Positions 1 through 8,900 of a stretch of DNA of 33,209 bases are shown here, one piece after another (positions within the stretch are counted from its first letter, which is position 1; the number at the start of each line of letters is the position of its first letter). Made by a program: the position numbers and the translations under genes. This DNA is from an uncultured Clostridium sp. (GTDB lineage Bacteria; Bacillota; Clostridia; TANB77; CAG-508). A model generated the notes under the pieces. The model was not told where the DNA came from. It saw nothing but the letters and a program-made list of their open reading frames with translations, and did no database searches. The stretch spans positions 1-33,209 of the forward strand of contig CAKNNA010000001.1 in NCBI GenBank assembly GCA_930989765.1, given 5' to 3'.

Positions 1-62
1 AAATTAGCTAAAATTGTAGGGTAAAACAATAGTGCACAAAAAGATATTAGGGATTTTCTCAT
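1..62 (-). CDS. N-terminal fragment of a probable membrane or exported protein (runs off the left edge)
   Basis: Reading leftward from 62, an ATG opens a frame that stays open to the window edge and begins MRKSLISFCALLFYPTILAN. A good ribosome binding site (AAGGGTGGTG) ends five bases before it. Two basic residues followed by a hydrophobic stretch look like a signal peptide or first membrane segment. Only 20 residues are visible, so no family can be named. A hairpin at 121-170 lies upstream in its probable leader. Confidence 0.5.
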   Translation of the reverse strand, partial: MRKSLISFCALLFYPTILAN

Positions 63-107
63 ATATTCACCACCCTTTCTTGAAAAGATGGCTTCATTAT
101 ATCTTAA

Positions 108-170
108 AAAAGATAAAGAAAAAACTAGTCGAATTTGCTCAATTTTACTTGAGAATTTTTGACTAGTTTT
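108..170 (-). terminator. Hairpin with T-rich tail, possible attenuator or terminator
   Basis: AAAACTAGTC (121-130) and GACTAGTTTT (161-170) are perfect inverted arms, with a second inner pair CTCAA/TTGAG around a short loop. Read on the minus strand the stem is followed by TTTTTTCTTTATCTTTTTT, as in an intrinsic terminator. It lies between the minus-strand start at 62 and any promoter further right, so it could be a leader attenuator. Apart from this hairpin and the tRNA promoter I see nothing else in 63-320. Confidence 0.4.
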
Positions 171-322
171 ATTATACAATTTACATTATAAATGTAGCAG
201 AAAAAAATAATAAAAAGCAGTTCTTTGTTCATTAAATAATTTGCAAATAACTACTTTTTTCAATATATCAACCAGCAAATTATATCAAAAATTTTAAATA
301 TTATAAAACTTTCAAAAAATAC

Positions 323-354
323 TTGCACAAAAAAGATATTTATGCTAATATAAT
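323..354 (+). promoter_or_regulatory. Probable sigma-A promoter of tRNA-Trp
   Basis: TTGCAC at 323-328 is followed after 17 bases by TAATAT, which overlaps a TATAAT at 349-354. The tRNA begins about 19 bases downstream. Confidence 0.55.
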
Positions 355-372
355 AAAGTACAATAAAAAAAT

Positions 373-447
373 AGAGGTATAGTGTTAATGGTAGCACATC
401 GGTCTCCAAAACCGCCTGTGAGGGTTCGAATCCTTCTACCTCTGCCA
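373..447 (+). tRNA. tRNA-Trp (anticodon CCA)
   Basis: The acceptor arms AGAGGTA (373-379) and TACCTCT (437-443) pair. The anticodon loop CTCCAAA carries CCA, reading UGG. The T-loop has GGTTCGAATCC. The 3' CCA is encoded at 445-447. The gene lies just ahead of the glyQS T-box leader. Confidence 0.95.
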
Positions 448-482
448 AAACAATAAAACACAATAAAATATATTACGTTGAA

Positions 483-668
483 AAAGAAAAAATACTAGTA
501 AATTTATTAAAAAGAGAGTAAGTGATGGTGAGATACTTGCAATAAATTAGTATGGGGAGCTTTGGAGTAATAACAAATTAAGAGCTTAAGATTTTATCTT
601 AAGAATTAGGGTGGAAACGCGGATTTTAAATTATTCGTCCCTAGCATTTTGCTAGAGGCGTTTTTTTA
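483..668 (+). promoter_or_regulatory. T-box leader (glycine) controlling glyQS
   Basis: The core T-box AGGGTGGAAACGCGG is at 608-622. It is followed by an intrinsic terminator with stem CGTCCCTAGC / GCTAGAGGCG (636-645, 651-660) and a T7 run. Upstream, GAGAGTAAGTGATGGTGAGA is typical of stem I. The best candidate for the specifier codon is GGA at 564-566 (Gly), followed by the usual GTAA. Uncharged tRNA-Gly binding here should prevent termination and switch on the synthetase. The specifier assignment is inference; the T-box and terminator are clear. Confidence 0.92.
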
Positions 669-712
669 TTTTAAAAAATATTTAAATTTATAATTAAAAG
701 GGAGGAATATTT

Positions 713-2101
713 ATGTCAAAACCATTAACTATGGATACAATAGTAAATTTGTGTAAAAATAGGGGGTATATATATGCAGGTTCAGAAATATATGGAGGAC
801 TTGCAAATACTTGGGATTATGGACCTTTAGGAGTAGAACTAAAAAATAATATAAAAAATGCATGGAGGAAAAAATTTATACAAGAAAGCCCATATAATGT
901 AGGGTTAGATGCAGCAATACTAATGAATCCAGAAACATGGGTTGCATCAGGTCATATTGGGGGATTTTCAGATCCATTAATAGATTGTAAAGAATGTAAA
1001 ACAAGACACAGAGCAGATAAATTAATAGAAGAATGGATGAACAAAAACGGGATACAAGAAGTAGCAGACGGTTGGTCAGACGAAAAAATGATAAATTATA
1101 TGAAAGAAAACCATATAGCTTGTCCAAACTGTGGAAAAGAAAATTTTACAGGAATAAGAAAATTTAATTTAATGTTTAAAACATTTCAAGGAGTAACAGA
1201 AGACCAAGTATCACAAATATATTTAAGACCAGAAACAGCCCAAGGAATATTTGTTAATTTTAAAAATGTACAAAGAACAACAAGAAAAAAAATGCCAATG
1301 GGAATAGCACAAATTGGAAAAGCTTTTAGAAATGAAATAACACCAGGAAACTTTATATTCAGAATACGTGAATTTGAGCAAATGGAACTAGAATTTTTCT
1401 GCAAACCAGGTGAAGACTTAGGTTGGTTTGAATATTGGAGAAATTTCTGTAAAAATTGGTTAATAAGTCTAGGAATGAAAGAAGAAAATATTAGATTAAG
1501 AGACCACAGTAAAGAAGAACTAGTATTTTACAGTAAAGCTACAACAGACATAGAATTTGCATTTCCATTTGGATGGGGAGAACTATGGGGAATTGCAGAT
1601 AGAACAGACTATGATCTAAGTAAACACATGGAACATTCAAAACAAGATTTATCATATTTAGACCCAGAAACAAATGAAAAATATGTACCATACTGCATAG
1701 AGCCATCACTTGGATGTGATAGAGCATTACTTGCATTCTTATGTAACAGTTACGAAGAAGAAGAAATTGAAAAAGGAGATACAAGAGTAGTATTACACCT
1801 TCACCCAGCACTTGCACCATTTAAACTTGCAGTACTTCCACTATCAAAAAAATTATCAGATAAAGCTGAAGAAATATATAGTAAATTATCTAAAAAATTC
1901 ATGTGTGATTATGATATATCTGGAAGTATTGGTAAAAGATATAGAAGAGAAGATGAAATAGGAACACCTTACTGTATAACAGTAGATTTTGATACTCTAG
2001 AAGATGATACTGTAACAATAAGAGATAGAGATACAATGGAACAAATTAGAGTTAAAACTGATGAAGTAGAAAATTGGATAGAAAATAAAATAGAATTTTA
2101 A
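713..2101 (+). CDS. glyQS: Glycyl-tRNA synthetase, single-chain (alpha2) class II type
   Basis: It charges tRNA-Gly with glycine in the cytosol. The 462-residue length is normal for the one-chain GlyRS of Firmicutes, as opposed to the split alpha/beta GlyQ-GlyS type. The N-terminus has the catalytic-core signature [11 protein letters not shown], followed by GHIGGFSDP. CxxC pairs (CKEC near 92, CPNC near 138) mark the family's insertion. Class II motif 2 is in the region [21 protein letters not shown], and motif 3 in the region [14 protein letters not shown]. The C-terminal anticodon-binding domain begins near [16 protein letters not shown] strong GGGAGGAATATTT binding site sets the start. It is controlled by the T-box just upstream and followed at once by REP-like repeats. 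Arginine codons are mostly AGA with an occasional CGT, and no CGG is in frame. Confidence 0.97.
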   Translation: MSKPLTMDTIVNLCKNRGYIYAGSEIYGGLANTWDYGPLGVELKNNIKNAWRKKFIQESPYNVGLDAAILMNPETWVASGHIGGFSDPLIDCKECKTRHRADKLIEEWMNKNGIQEVADGWSDEKMINYMKENHIACPNCGKENFTGIRKFNLMFKTFQGVTEDQVSQIYLRPETAQGIFVNFKNVQRTTRKKMPMGIAQIGKAFRNEITPGNFIFRIREFEQMELEFFCKPGEDLGWFEYWRNFCKNWLISLGMKEENIRLRDHSKEELVFYSKATTDIEFAFPFGWGELWGIADRTDYDLSKHMEHSKQDLSYLDPETNEKYVPYCIEPSLGCDRALLAFLCNSYEEEEIEKGDTRVVLHLHPALAPFKLAVLPLSKKLSDKAEEIYSKLSKKFMCDYDISGSIGKRYRREDEIGTPYCITVDFDTLEDDTVTIRDRDTMEQIRVKTDEVENWIENKIEF

Positions 2102-2112
2102 ACTAGTTAAAA

Positions 2113-2223
2113 TGAACTTTAGGGACGTTCCTTAAAGTTCATTTTTCTCAACTTGAACTTTGGGGACGTTCCTTAAAGTTCATTTTTCTCGACTTGAACT
2201 TTAAGGAATGTCCCCAAAGTTCA
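2113..2223. repeat. Cluster of three REP-like 29-bp palindromes
   Basis: Three copies of a 29-base imperfect palindrome (2113-2141, 2154-2182, 2195-2223) share ends TGAACTTT and AAAGTTCA and the core GGGACGTTCC. The third is inverted relative to the first two and differs from the complement of the second by one base, so 2154-2223 can fold into a long hairpin. The cluster lies between the stop of glyQS and the stop of the minus-strand spore gene, so it may also serve as a two-way terminator. The same repeat occurs at 28875 and 28949. Confidence 0.9.
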
Positions 2224-2227
2224 CTTT

Positions 2228-2410
2228 TTAATTATACAAATTTTTTTCATATAAATCTTCAATAAAAACATCTTTTTCTTCAAAGTTATCTATAAATCCA
2301 ACTTTAGCTACATGTTCATTAACCCCTTGAATCCAAACAGGTCTTTCATCATAAAAAATATCACATTTTTCTTTATTATCTAATATATTATGAACTCTTT
2401 GTAAATCCAT
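2228..2410 (-). CDS. sspH: Small acid-soluble spore protein, H family
   Basis: This 60-residue protein has the SspH-family pattern: a start of MDLQRVHNILDNKEKCDIFY, then RPVWIQGV, an acidic middle, and an acidic tail (VFIEDLYEKN). Family members are made in the forespore and packed in the spore core. The start is supported by TTGGAGGGATTTTT just upstream of the ATG on the minus strand. It stands alone, convergent with glyQS, as single-gene forespore units usually are. It is direct evidence that the organism belongs to a spore-forming lineage. I could not make out a convincing sigma-G promoter upstream. Confidence 0.88.
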   Translation of the reverse strand: MDLQRVHNILDNKEKCDIFYDERPVWIQGVNEHVAKVGFIDNFEEKDVFIEDLYEKNLYN

Positions 2411-2565
2411 AAAAATCCCTCCAATTTATAAATTTTTTCATTAATAACAGTATATCCAAATATAATATAAATATAACCAATCTTATAAAAAAGCCTAGAT
2501 TTTAAATTTGACTTATATTAATATTTAATATAAAATAGTAAAGTATAATTTTAAGGAGGAATATT

Positions 2566-4206
2566 ATGAAAATACAATATGAAGAAAAAATAATTGATGT
2601 GAAAGAACCAATGTCAATTAGAAAAATTTTAAAAGATGAAATAAAAGAAAAAAAGGACCAAGTTATTGCGGCAATTTTTAACAATACATATGTAAATTTA
2701 GAATACGAAGTATGTGAAGATGGAAAAATAGAATTAATATATATAGATTCAAAAGAAGGAATGAAAGTATATACAAGAACTCTTACATATATTTTAGGGA
2801 AAGCATTTGATAAAATATTTCCAAATAAAAAAATGGAGGTAAATTACCATTTATCAAATTCAATGTTTTGTGAAATGAAAGAAGAAATAATTACAGATGA
2901 GCAAATAAAAGCACTTGAAAAAGAAATGAAAGAAATAGTAGAAAAAGATTTACCAATAAAACAAATAATAATGACAAGAGAAGAGGCAGAAAAATTTTTT
3001 GAAGAACACAGAATGTCAAGTGGAAGATTGCAGTTAGATTTAAAAGAAAACCCTAAAATTTACATGTATAAATGTGAAGATTTTTATAGTTATTGTTATG
3101 GAACAATGGCTGATAGAACAGGAATTATAAAGGTTTTTGATTTAGTAAAATTTAATGATGGCTTTTTAGTTAGATACCCAAGTTCTAGTGATACAAATAC
3201 ATTAGTAGATGTTATGCAAAGCAAAAAAATAGCTTGGGCAATGGATGAATATGAAGATATACATAGAATTTTAAATGTAGATAGAGTATATAAGTTAAAT
3301 AAAGCAATAGAAGAAGGAAGAATAAAAGATGTTATAATGCTTGCAGAAGCATTGCATGAAAAGAAAATTGCAAATATTGCAGATAATATAGCAAAACGTA
3401 AAGATGTAAAAATGGTATTAATTGCAGGACCATCTTCATCAGGTAAAACTACATTTGCACAAAGATTAGGTATACAATTAAAATTAAATATGTTAAAACC
3501 AGTAACAATTTCAGTTGATAACTATTTTGTAGAAAGAAAGGACAATCCAAAGGATGAAAATGGTGATTATGACTTTGAAACAATAGATGCAATAGATTTA
3601 AAATTATTTAACTCACATTTAAACAAATTATTAAATGGTGAAGAAATTGAAATGCCAGAGTTTGATTTTAAAGTAGGTAAAAAAGTATATAAAGGCAAAA
3701 AATTGAAATTACATGATGATGAGATACTAGTAATTGAAGGTATACATTGTTTGAATGATAAACTAACAAGTTCAATTAGACCAGAACAAAAGTATAAAGT
3801 ATATATAAGTGCACTAACAGTTTTAAATTTAGATAGATTAAATAGAATATCAACAACAGATACAAGACTAATAAGAAGAATAGTAAGAGATAAACAATTT
3901 AGAGGATATTCTGCAAAAGATACAATAAGAACTTGGAATAAAGTAAATGCGGGAGAAAGGAAAAATATATTCCCATTTCAAGAACAAGCAGATTTTATTT
4001 TTAATACATCATTAATATATGAAATAGGTGCATTAAAACCTATAGTAATGCCATTATTAGAAGAAATAACATCAAAAGAAAGAGAATATGCAGAAGCACA
4101 GAGATTAATAAATATGCTAAAATATTTTGAGCCAATACCAAAAGAATATATACCATCAAATTCATTACTAAAAGAATTTTTAGGTGGAGGGGACTTTAAA
4201 TATTAA
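2566..4206 (+). CDS. Nucleoside (uridine-like) kinase with ThrRS-like N-terminal domain
   Basis: The 546-residue protein has an N-terminal TGS-like ubiquitin fold (about 1-60) and a second domain resembling the threonyl-tRNA synthetase editing region (about 60-215). A phosphoribulokinase/uridine kinase domain follows: the P-loop GPSSSGKTT lies near 288-296 and a VIEGIHCLND segment near 393. Homologues are annotated as uridine kinases or nucleoside kinases with a TGS domain, phosphorylating a nucleoside with a nucleoside triphosphate. The exact substrate cannot be told from the sequence. The AAGGAGGA binding site is at ideal spacing from the ATG. A possible weak promoter (TTGACT at 2508) lies upstream. 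The RNHCP gene follows 63 bases later and could be co-transcribed. Confidence 0.85.
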   Translation: MKIQYEEKIIDVKEPMSIRKILKDEIKEKKDQVIAAIFNNTYVNLEYEVCEDGKIELIYIDSKEGMKVYTRTLTYILGKAFDKIFPNKKMEVNYHLSNSMFCEMKEEIITDEQIKALEKEMKEIVEKDLPIKQIIMTREEAEKFFEEHRMSSGRLQLDLKENPKIYMYKCEDFYSYCYGTMADRTGIIKVFDLVKFNDGFLVRYPSSSDTNTLVDVMQSKKIAWAMDEYEDIHRILNVDRVYKLNKAIEEGRIKDVIMLAEALHEKKIANIADNIAKRKDVKMVLIAGPSSSGKTTFAQRLGIQLKLNMLKPVTISVDNYFVERKDNPKDENGDYDFETIDAIDLKLFNSHLNKLLNGEEIEMPEFDFKVGKKVYKGKKLKLHDDEILVIEGIHCLNDKLTSSIRPEQKYKVYISALTVLNLDRLNRISTTDTRLIRRIVRDKQFRGYSAKDTIRTWNKVNAGERKNIFPFQEQADFIFNTSLIYEIGALKPIVMPLLEEITSKEREYAEAQRLINMLKYFEPIPKEYIPSNSLLKEFLGGGDFKY

Positions 4207-4269
4207 AATTAAAAATATAAAAATGAACAAAATAATTAATAGGTAAAAGGAAGGAATAAAAAATATTTC

Positions 4270-4587
4270 ATGGAAGATAGAAAGTTTACAAGAATAGATG
4301 AAGAATTTATATGTGATAACTGCAAGAAAAAAGTACCAAAACTTGGATATTCATCAAGAGACCATTGTTTATATTGTTTGCACTCAAAGCATGTAGACAT
4401 AAATCCAGGAGACAGAAAAGAAGAGTGCAAAGGAGACTTAGAGCCAATAGGACTTGAAATAAATTCCAAAAAAGGGTATGTAATTATTTATAAATGCAAA
4501 AAATGTGGTCAAATTAGAAAATGTAAAGCAGCAAAAGATGATAATATGGATTTAATAATAAAGCTATCTTGTAATAAGTTTATATAG
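4270..4587 (+). CDS. RNHCP-domain zinc-ribbon protein
   Basis: 105 residues. CDNCKKK near residue 15, then the core segment SSRDHCLYCLHSKHVD followed by PGDRKEECKG, matches the RNHCP domain, whose defining motif here reads RDHCLYC. A second CxxC (YKCKKCGQI) closes the probable zinc site. Members are small presumed metal- or nucleic-acid-binding proteins with no settled function. The binding site AAGGAAGGA is about 14 bases from the ATG, somewhat far, so the start is less certain than the family. Confidence 0.8.
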   Translation: MEDRKFTRIDEEFICDNCKKKVPKLGYSSRDHCLYCLHSKHVDINPGDRKEECKGDLEPIGLEINSKKGYVIIYKCKKCGQIRKCKAAKDDNMDLIIKLSCNKFI

Positions 4588-4655
4588 AATATACTCTTTC
4601 CATAAAATTTAATAGGCAAAATAAAGATAGCAATAGAGTAAAATTAATTACAAAT

Positions 4656-4770
4656 TTGCAAAAATGTGATAAAAACACATAAAAACTTTGCAAAAGTGTG
4701 ATAAAATTACCCAAAAAACTTGCAAAAGTGTGATGAAAATTACAAAAATAATTGAAAAAATGTGATAAAT
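4656..4770. repeat. Four tandem direct repeats at an exact 32-bp period (iteron/operator-like)
   Basis: The unit TTGCAAAAGTGTGATAAAA and near copies begin at 4656, 4688, 4720 and 4752, each exactly 32 bases from the last (three helical turns). The fourth copy is degenerate, and its TTG forms the -35 element of the promoter for the ATPase gene. Only about 19 of 32 bases are well conserved, so these look like protein-binding sites rather than a duplicated segment. Confidence 0.85.
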
Positions 4771-4780
4771 AATGTATAAT
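4752..4780 (+). promoter_or_regulatory. Sigma-A promoter of the AAA ATPase gene
   Basis: TTGAAA (4752-4757) and TATAAT (4775-4780) are separated by 17 bases. The -35 lies inside the last 32-bp repeat, so a repeat-binding protein would be well placed to activate or repress. Confidence 0.7.
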
Positions 4781-4822
4781 TAAGATAGATTATATATATA
4801 TTATTTATGGGAGATGGTTAAT

Positions 4823-6122
4823 TTGAAAAGATTTATCTTAAAAGAATTAATTAAATGGAAAGAAAGTAAATACAGAAAACCATTAATATTAAAAGGAGCA
4901 AGGCAAATTGGAAAAACATATATATTAAAACAATTTGGAGAAGAAAATTATGAAGGGGTTGCATATTTTAATTTTGACCATGATCAAGATTTATACAACT
5001 TATTTAACAACACGAAAGATCCAAAAAGAATATTAGAGCAACTATCATTTATATATGGAAGAGCAATATTACCGGAAAAAACACTAATTATTTTTGATGA
5101 AATTCAAGAATGTCCAAATGCCCTAAATAGTTTAAAATATTTTCAAGAAGAAGCAAATGAATATCATATAGTTTGTGCAGGAAGTTTACTCGGAATTAGG
5201 TTATCACATACATCATTTCCCGTTGGAAAAGTAGAATTTTTAAATATGTATCCGATGACTTTTAGTGAGTTTCTAATAGCAGATAATTGCGAAAATTTAG
5301 CTCAATATATGAAATCTATAAAAAATATAGAAAACATACCAGATATATTTTTTAATCAATTAGAAGAGAAATTAAAAGTATATTTTATAATAGGTGGAAT
5401 GCCAGAAGCAGTTAAAGTTTGGGTAAATGAAAAAGATATACGGGCTTGTAGATAATGTTCAAGAAAATATATTAAAGGCATATGAAAGTGATTTTTCTAA
5501 GCACACACAAAATAGTGAAGCAAACAAAATATCTTTAATATGGAATAGTATTCCATCACAACTTGCAAAAGCAAACAAAAAATTCTTGTATCAAACGATA
5601 AAAGAAGGGGCAAGAGCAAGAGAGTATGAAAATGCATTGAATTGGTTAAATGATGCAAACTTAATTTATAAAATATATAATGTTGCAAAAACAGATTTTC
5701 CACTAAAAGCATATAATGACCTAAGTTCATTTAAAATTTATATGAATGATGTTGGATTACTTAGAAGAATGGCAAATTTAGATAGTAAAATTGTAGTAGA
5801 AGGAGATAGATTATTTGAAGAATTTAAAGGAGCTTTTACAGAAAATTATGTACTAAATATGTTATGTACTGTATTTGATGAGGTGCCAAATTATTTTACA
5901 TTTGATAGATATGAAATAGACTTTGTTATTCAATATAAAAATAAAATAATTCCTATTGAAGTAAAGGCAAATAAAACAAAGAATAATACTAGCTTGACTA
6001 AATATAATGATAAATCAAATAATGATTTGTCTGTAAGATTTTCAATGAATAATCTAAAACAAGATGGAAAAATTATTAATATTCCATTATTTTTGATAGA
6101 ATATATTAATAAATTTATATAA
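4823..6122 (+). CDS. AAA ATPase with DUF4143 C-terminal domain, read through a +1 shift at CGG
   Basis: The protein would have 432 residues if one base is skipped at 5441. The first frame stops at 5455; the second is open from about 5427 to 6122. Walker A GARQIGKT is at residues 25-32, and Walker B IIFDEIQ has its acidic pair near 92-93. The DUF4143 part ends with a nuclease-like segment (EIDFVIQYKNKIIPIEVKA). Members usually have 400-440 residues and unclear roles; some occur in accessory or defence-like settings. I prefer the TTG start at 4823 (MKRFILKELIKW) because GGGAG lies about 9 bases before it and overlaps the in-frame ATG at 4814. At the break, ATA CGG GCT becomes ATA GGG CTT, giving KDIGLVDNVQENIL with no residues lost. 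A plain pseudogene is possible, but three other genes break at the same codon. Confidence 0.82.
5441..5444 (+). other. Putative +1 frameshift site: zero-frame CGG, resumes at GGG
   Basis: CGG (5441-5443) is in the frame set by the upstream start. The downstream frame reads GGG at 5442-5444. Without a shift, translation ends four codons later at TAA (5453-5455). Confidence 0.75.
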
Positions 6123-6139
6123 ATAAAAGTATGCCAATG

Positions 6140-6203
6140 GTTGCTAATAGAGGACGGAAGTAATTGCTATTTTTCTTCCGTCCTCTATTAGCAACTTTTT
6201 TTA
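6140..6203. terminator. Bidirectional terminator between convergent genes
   Basis: A perfect 21-bp stem has its left arm at 6140-6160 (starts GTTGCTAATAG) and right arm at 6175-6195, with a 14-base loop and TTTTTTT after the right arm. It ends the plus-strand ATPase gene and can also stop the minus-strand U32 gene. The arm contains GAGGACGG, reminiscent of the GGGACG core of the REP repeats. Confidence 0.88.
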
Positions 6204-6221
6204 AATTGTAAAAATTTTAAA

Positions 6222-8661
6222 TCAAATTTCCCTATTCAAATTACCATTTGTAAAATTCTTTCCTTCAAATCGATTTCCTAGATTTACCTTATTAATTATA
6301 GCATTTATCTCCTCAATATTTTCATCTAAAATATCTATCCTTACAGAATCTACATTAAAATCTTTTGGCATAATAGATAATGTCTTACTATTAAAAACGG
6401 TAGTTACTGTTTGAATATTATCAGGTAATATTCTAAATTTCATATTAAGTCTGTCAGATAGAAAATAAGTTTTACCATTTTGGCACCTTACAGAGCAAGT
6501 AGGGTAGCATTTATCGGTTTGACCAAGTAGGCAATAATTCATATTTAATAATGGTGTTTTTCCATATACAATTAATTCACTTGGAAGGATATTGCTATTT
6601 ACTAAATCCAATATTGCCTTTTTATCTAATTCTGGAGATATGGTATATTTAGTAAGGTTTAGGTTTTTAAGTTCTTCAACAGTATGAGTATTAAAAACAT
6701 TAAAAGTATAATTTGTTATTAATGGATATTCTTTTTTAATGCTTTTAAACAAATTATCTAGTAATTTTAAATTACATATGTTTGAGATTATAAAACCAGA
6801 TATATTATATTTTTCTAAAGTATCTTCTATATTTGCAAAAAATAGATTTTTATAGTTGGATTTTACAATTGTTGGCATATATATGTATGTTTTAAATTTT
6901 GCTATTAAAGGTTTTAAGATGTTTTTATAATTTTTTAGTGTAAAATATTTTAAAGGTATGTATAAATTATCTATATTTGATATTTTTGTATAGTCAAGTT
7001 TTGGGTTTATTATATTAAGTAATAAAGAAGTTTTAGGTATTTTTTTTGTTTTTTCTTTTTTATTTTCTAGAGTAAGTTCATTATTTTTTGCATATAAATT
7101 TGTATTATCATATTTTCTTTTTATTTTTTTTATAGCATAATCTTCTACTAATTTTAAACTTTTTCTTCTAATTTCATTTAATATACTTAATTTTGGTATA
7201 AATAGGTTATCATCTAAATTTATACATGTATTTTTAAATTGATATATTGTATCATTTGTTTTATTAAATTGTGCTTGTATTGTTTCAGAATCTATAGGTC
7301 TGTTTTTTGCTTGTAGAGGAATAAATTCTGATGTATATGTTAGGTTTAAATCTTTATATAATAACAAATTACTTGCAGATGTTATTGTTATTGAAATTGG
7401 TTTTTCTTTTTGTACATTTATTTCACATTTTAGTGGGATTTTTTTGTAGTCTTTATTAAAACTAGTTAAAGCTTTTTCGTTTAGTTTTTTTGATGACATT
7501 TTATATATTTTATTTCCTAAAGTGATATTTCCTTTTATTCTACCTATTATAACTGTTTGGTTTATTTTAGTTTCTGTTATATTTTTAAAATTCTCATCCA
7601 TTAATTCTGAGATAGTATATAAGTTTTTCTCATTTTCTAAAGATAAAGTATCACCAATTCCAACTGGCTCGTTTAATTTTACTGTTACATAACCTTTGTT
7701 TTTATTATATTTTTGAATTTTACCTAGGAAAAGACCAGTATTTCCAGGTTTTTCTTTGTATACTAATTCTTTATTTCCACTATTAAGTAAATGTCCGAGG
7801 TGATGACATGCCACGGTTAAATATTTGTAGTAATTCTTTAAGATCTTGTTTATCTATTTTATATTCATTTTTAGACATAGCAAGGTCAATGTACTTTCTG
7901 TAAATTCTAGTTACAGTTGCAACATATTCACTACTTTTCATTCTACCTTCTATTTTAAAACATTTAACACCTGCTTGTATTAATTTAGGTATGTATTCAA
8001 GAGCACATAAATCACGAGTATTAAGAAGGTAACCTGATTCTATTTTTTTATCATTTTCAATTAAATCAAAAGGAAGCCTGCAAGGAGCAGCACATTTTCC
8101 TCTGTTTCCAGAACGGCTACCAAGCATACTTGAAAATAAACATTGTCCAGAATAGGAAATACATAGTGCACCATGGACAAATGTTTCGATTTCTAAATTT
8201 GTATTTTTACATATATAATCTATATCATTAATTGTTAATTCTCTTGAAAGTACTACTCTTTTAAAACCTAGTTTTTCTAATTCTAAAGCACCATTTAAAT
8301 TGTGAACTGTCATTTGTGTACTTCCGTGTATTGGTAAATCTTTAAAATTTTTAATAAGTGCTAATGCAAGACCTAAATCTTGAACTATTATTCCATCTAT
8401 TCCATATTCATAGGCGGATTTTGCAAGTTCTAAAGCATCATTAAATTCGGAATTTTTAATTAAAGTATTTAAAGTTAAATATGTTTTTACACCTCTTAGT
8501 TTACAATACTCAATTGCTTTTTCTAGATTATTTAAGCTAAAGTTTTTGGCAAAAGCTCTAGCGCTAAAGGTATCTAAACCAAGATATATGCTATCTGCAC
8601 CATTTTGGACAGCAGCTTTTAAACAATTTAAATCCCCAACGGGTGAAAGTAGCTCTACCAT
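6222..8661 (-). CDS. Peptidase U32 family protein (RlhA-like, with DUF3656-type C-terminal part), read through a +1 shift at CGG
   Basis: Skipping one base restores an 812-residue protein, normal for the long U32 family. The N-terminal part starts MVELLSPVGDLNCLKAAVQN and carries the U32 signature: HGALCISYSGQC followed by GSRSGNRGKCAAPCRLPF, a cysteine set that in RlhA-type enzymes supports hydroxylation of 23S rRNA. The later part holds the beta-barrel (GLFLGKI) and a C-terminal cysteine group (CYPTCSVRC). The first frame stops at 7783; the second begins at about 7814. At the junction TCA CCT CGG ACA becomes TCA CCT GGA CAT, giving FNRGMSSPGHLL in place of the family's FNRGGFxxGYL with the conserved Gly retained. 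The start has the binding site AAAGGTGG. Substrate (rRNA or peptide) is not settled by the sequence. Confidence 0.86.
7794..7797 (-). other. Putative +1 frameshift site: zero-frame CGG, resumes at GGA
   Basis: On the minus strand CGG is read from 7797 to 7795, codon 289 from the ATG at 8661. The following frame uses GGA from 7796 to 7794. Without the shift, the stop TAA comes four codons later. Confidence 0.78.
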
Positions 8662-8900
8662 AATAAACCACCTTTTTCGACTTTTTTTATTATTATAGCA
8701 AATTAGAAAAAATAATTCAATGTTACAAAATAGGTGTAAGATTTTTTTAATTATTTTTTATAATTTACTACTAATTTATAAGTGAAAAACGCAAATTTTG
8801 ACATTTATTTTCAAAAAAATACAAAAAAATTTAAAAAATTTTAAAAAAATGCGAATTTTTTTTGATTTTAACTATCTATATATATAGGAGGTATTTTTTT

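Noticed and set aside
4656..4770. CRISPR array
   Set aside because: Only four units, no unique spacers of set length and no palindromic repeat. The whole 32-base unit is tandem with gradual decay, and the last copy forms a promoter -35.
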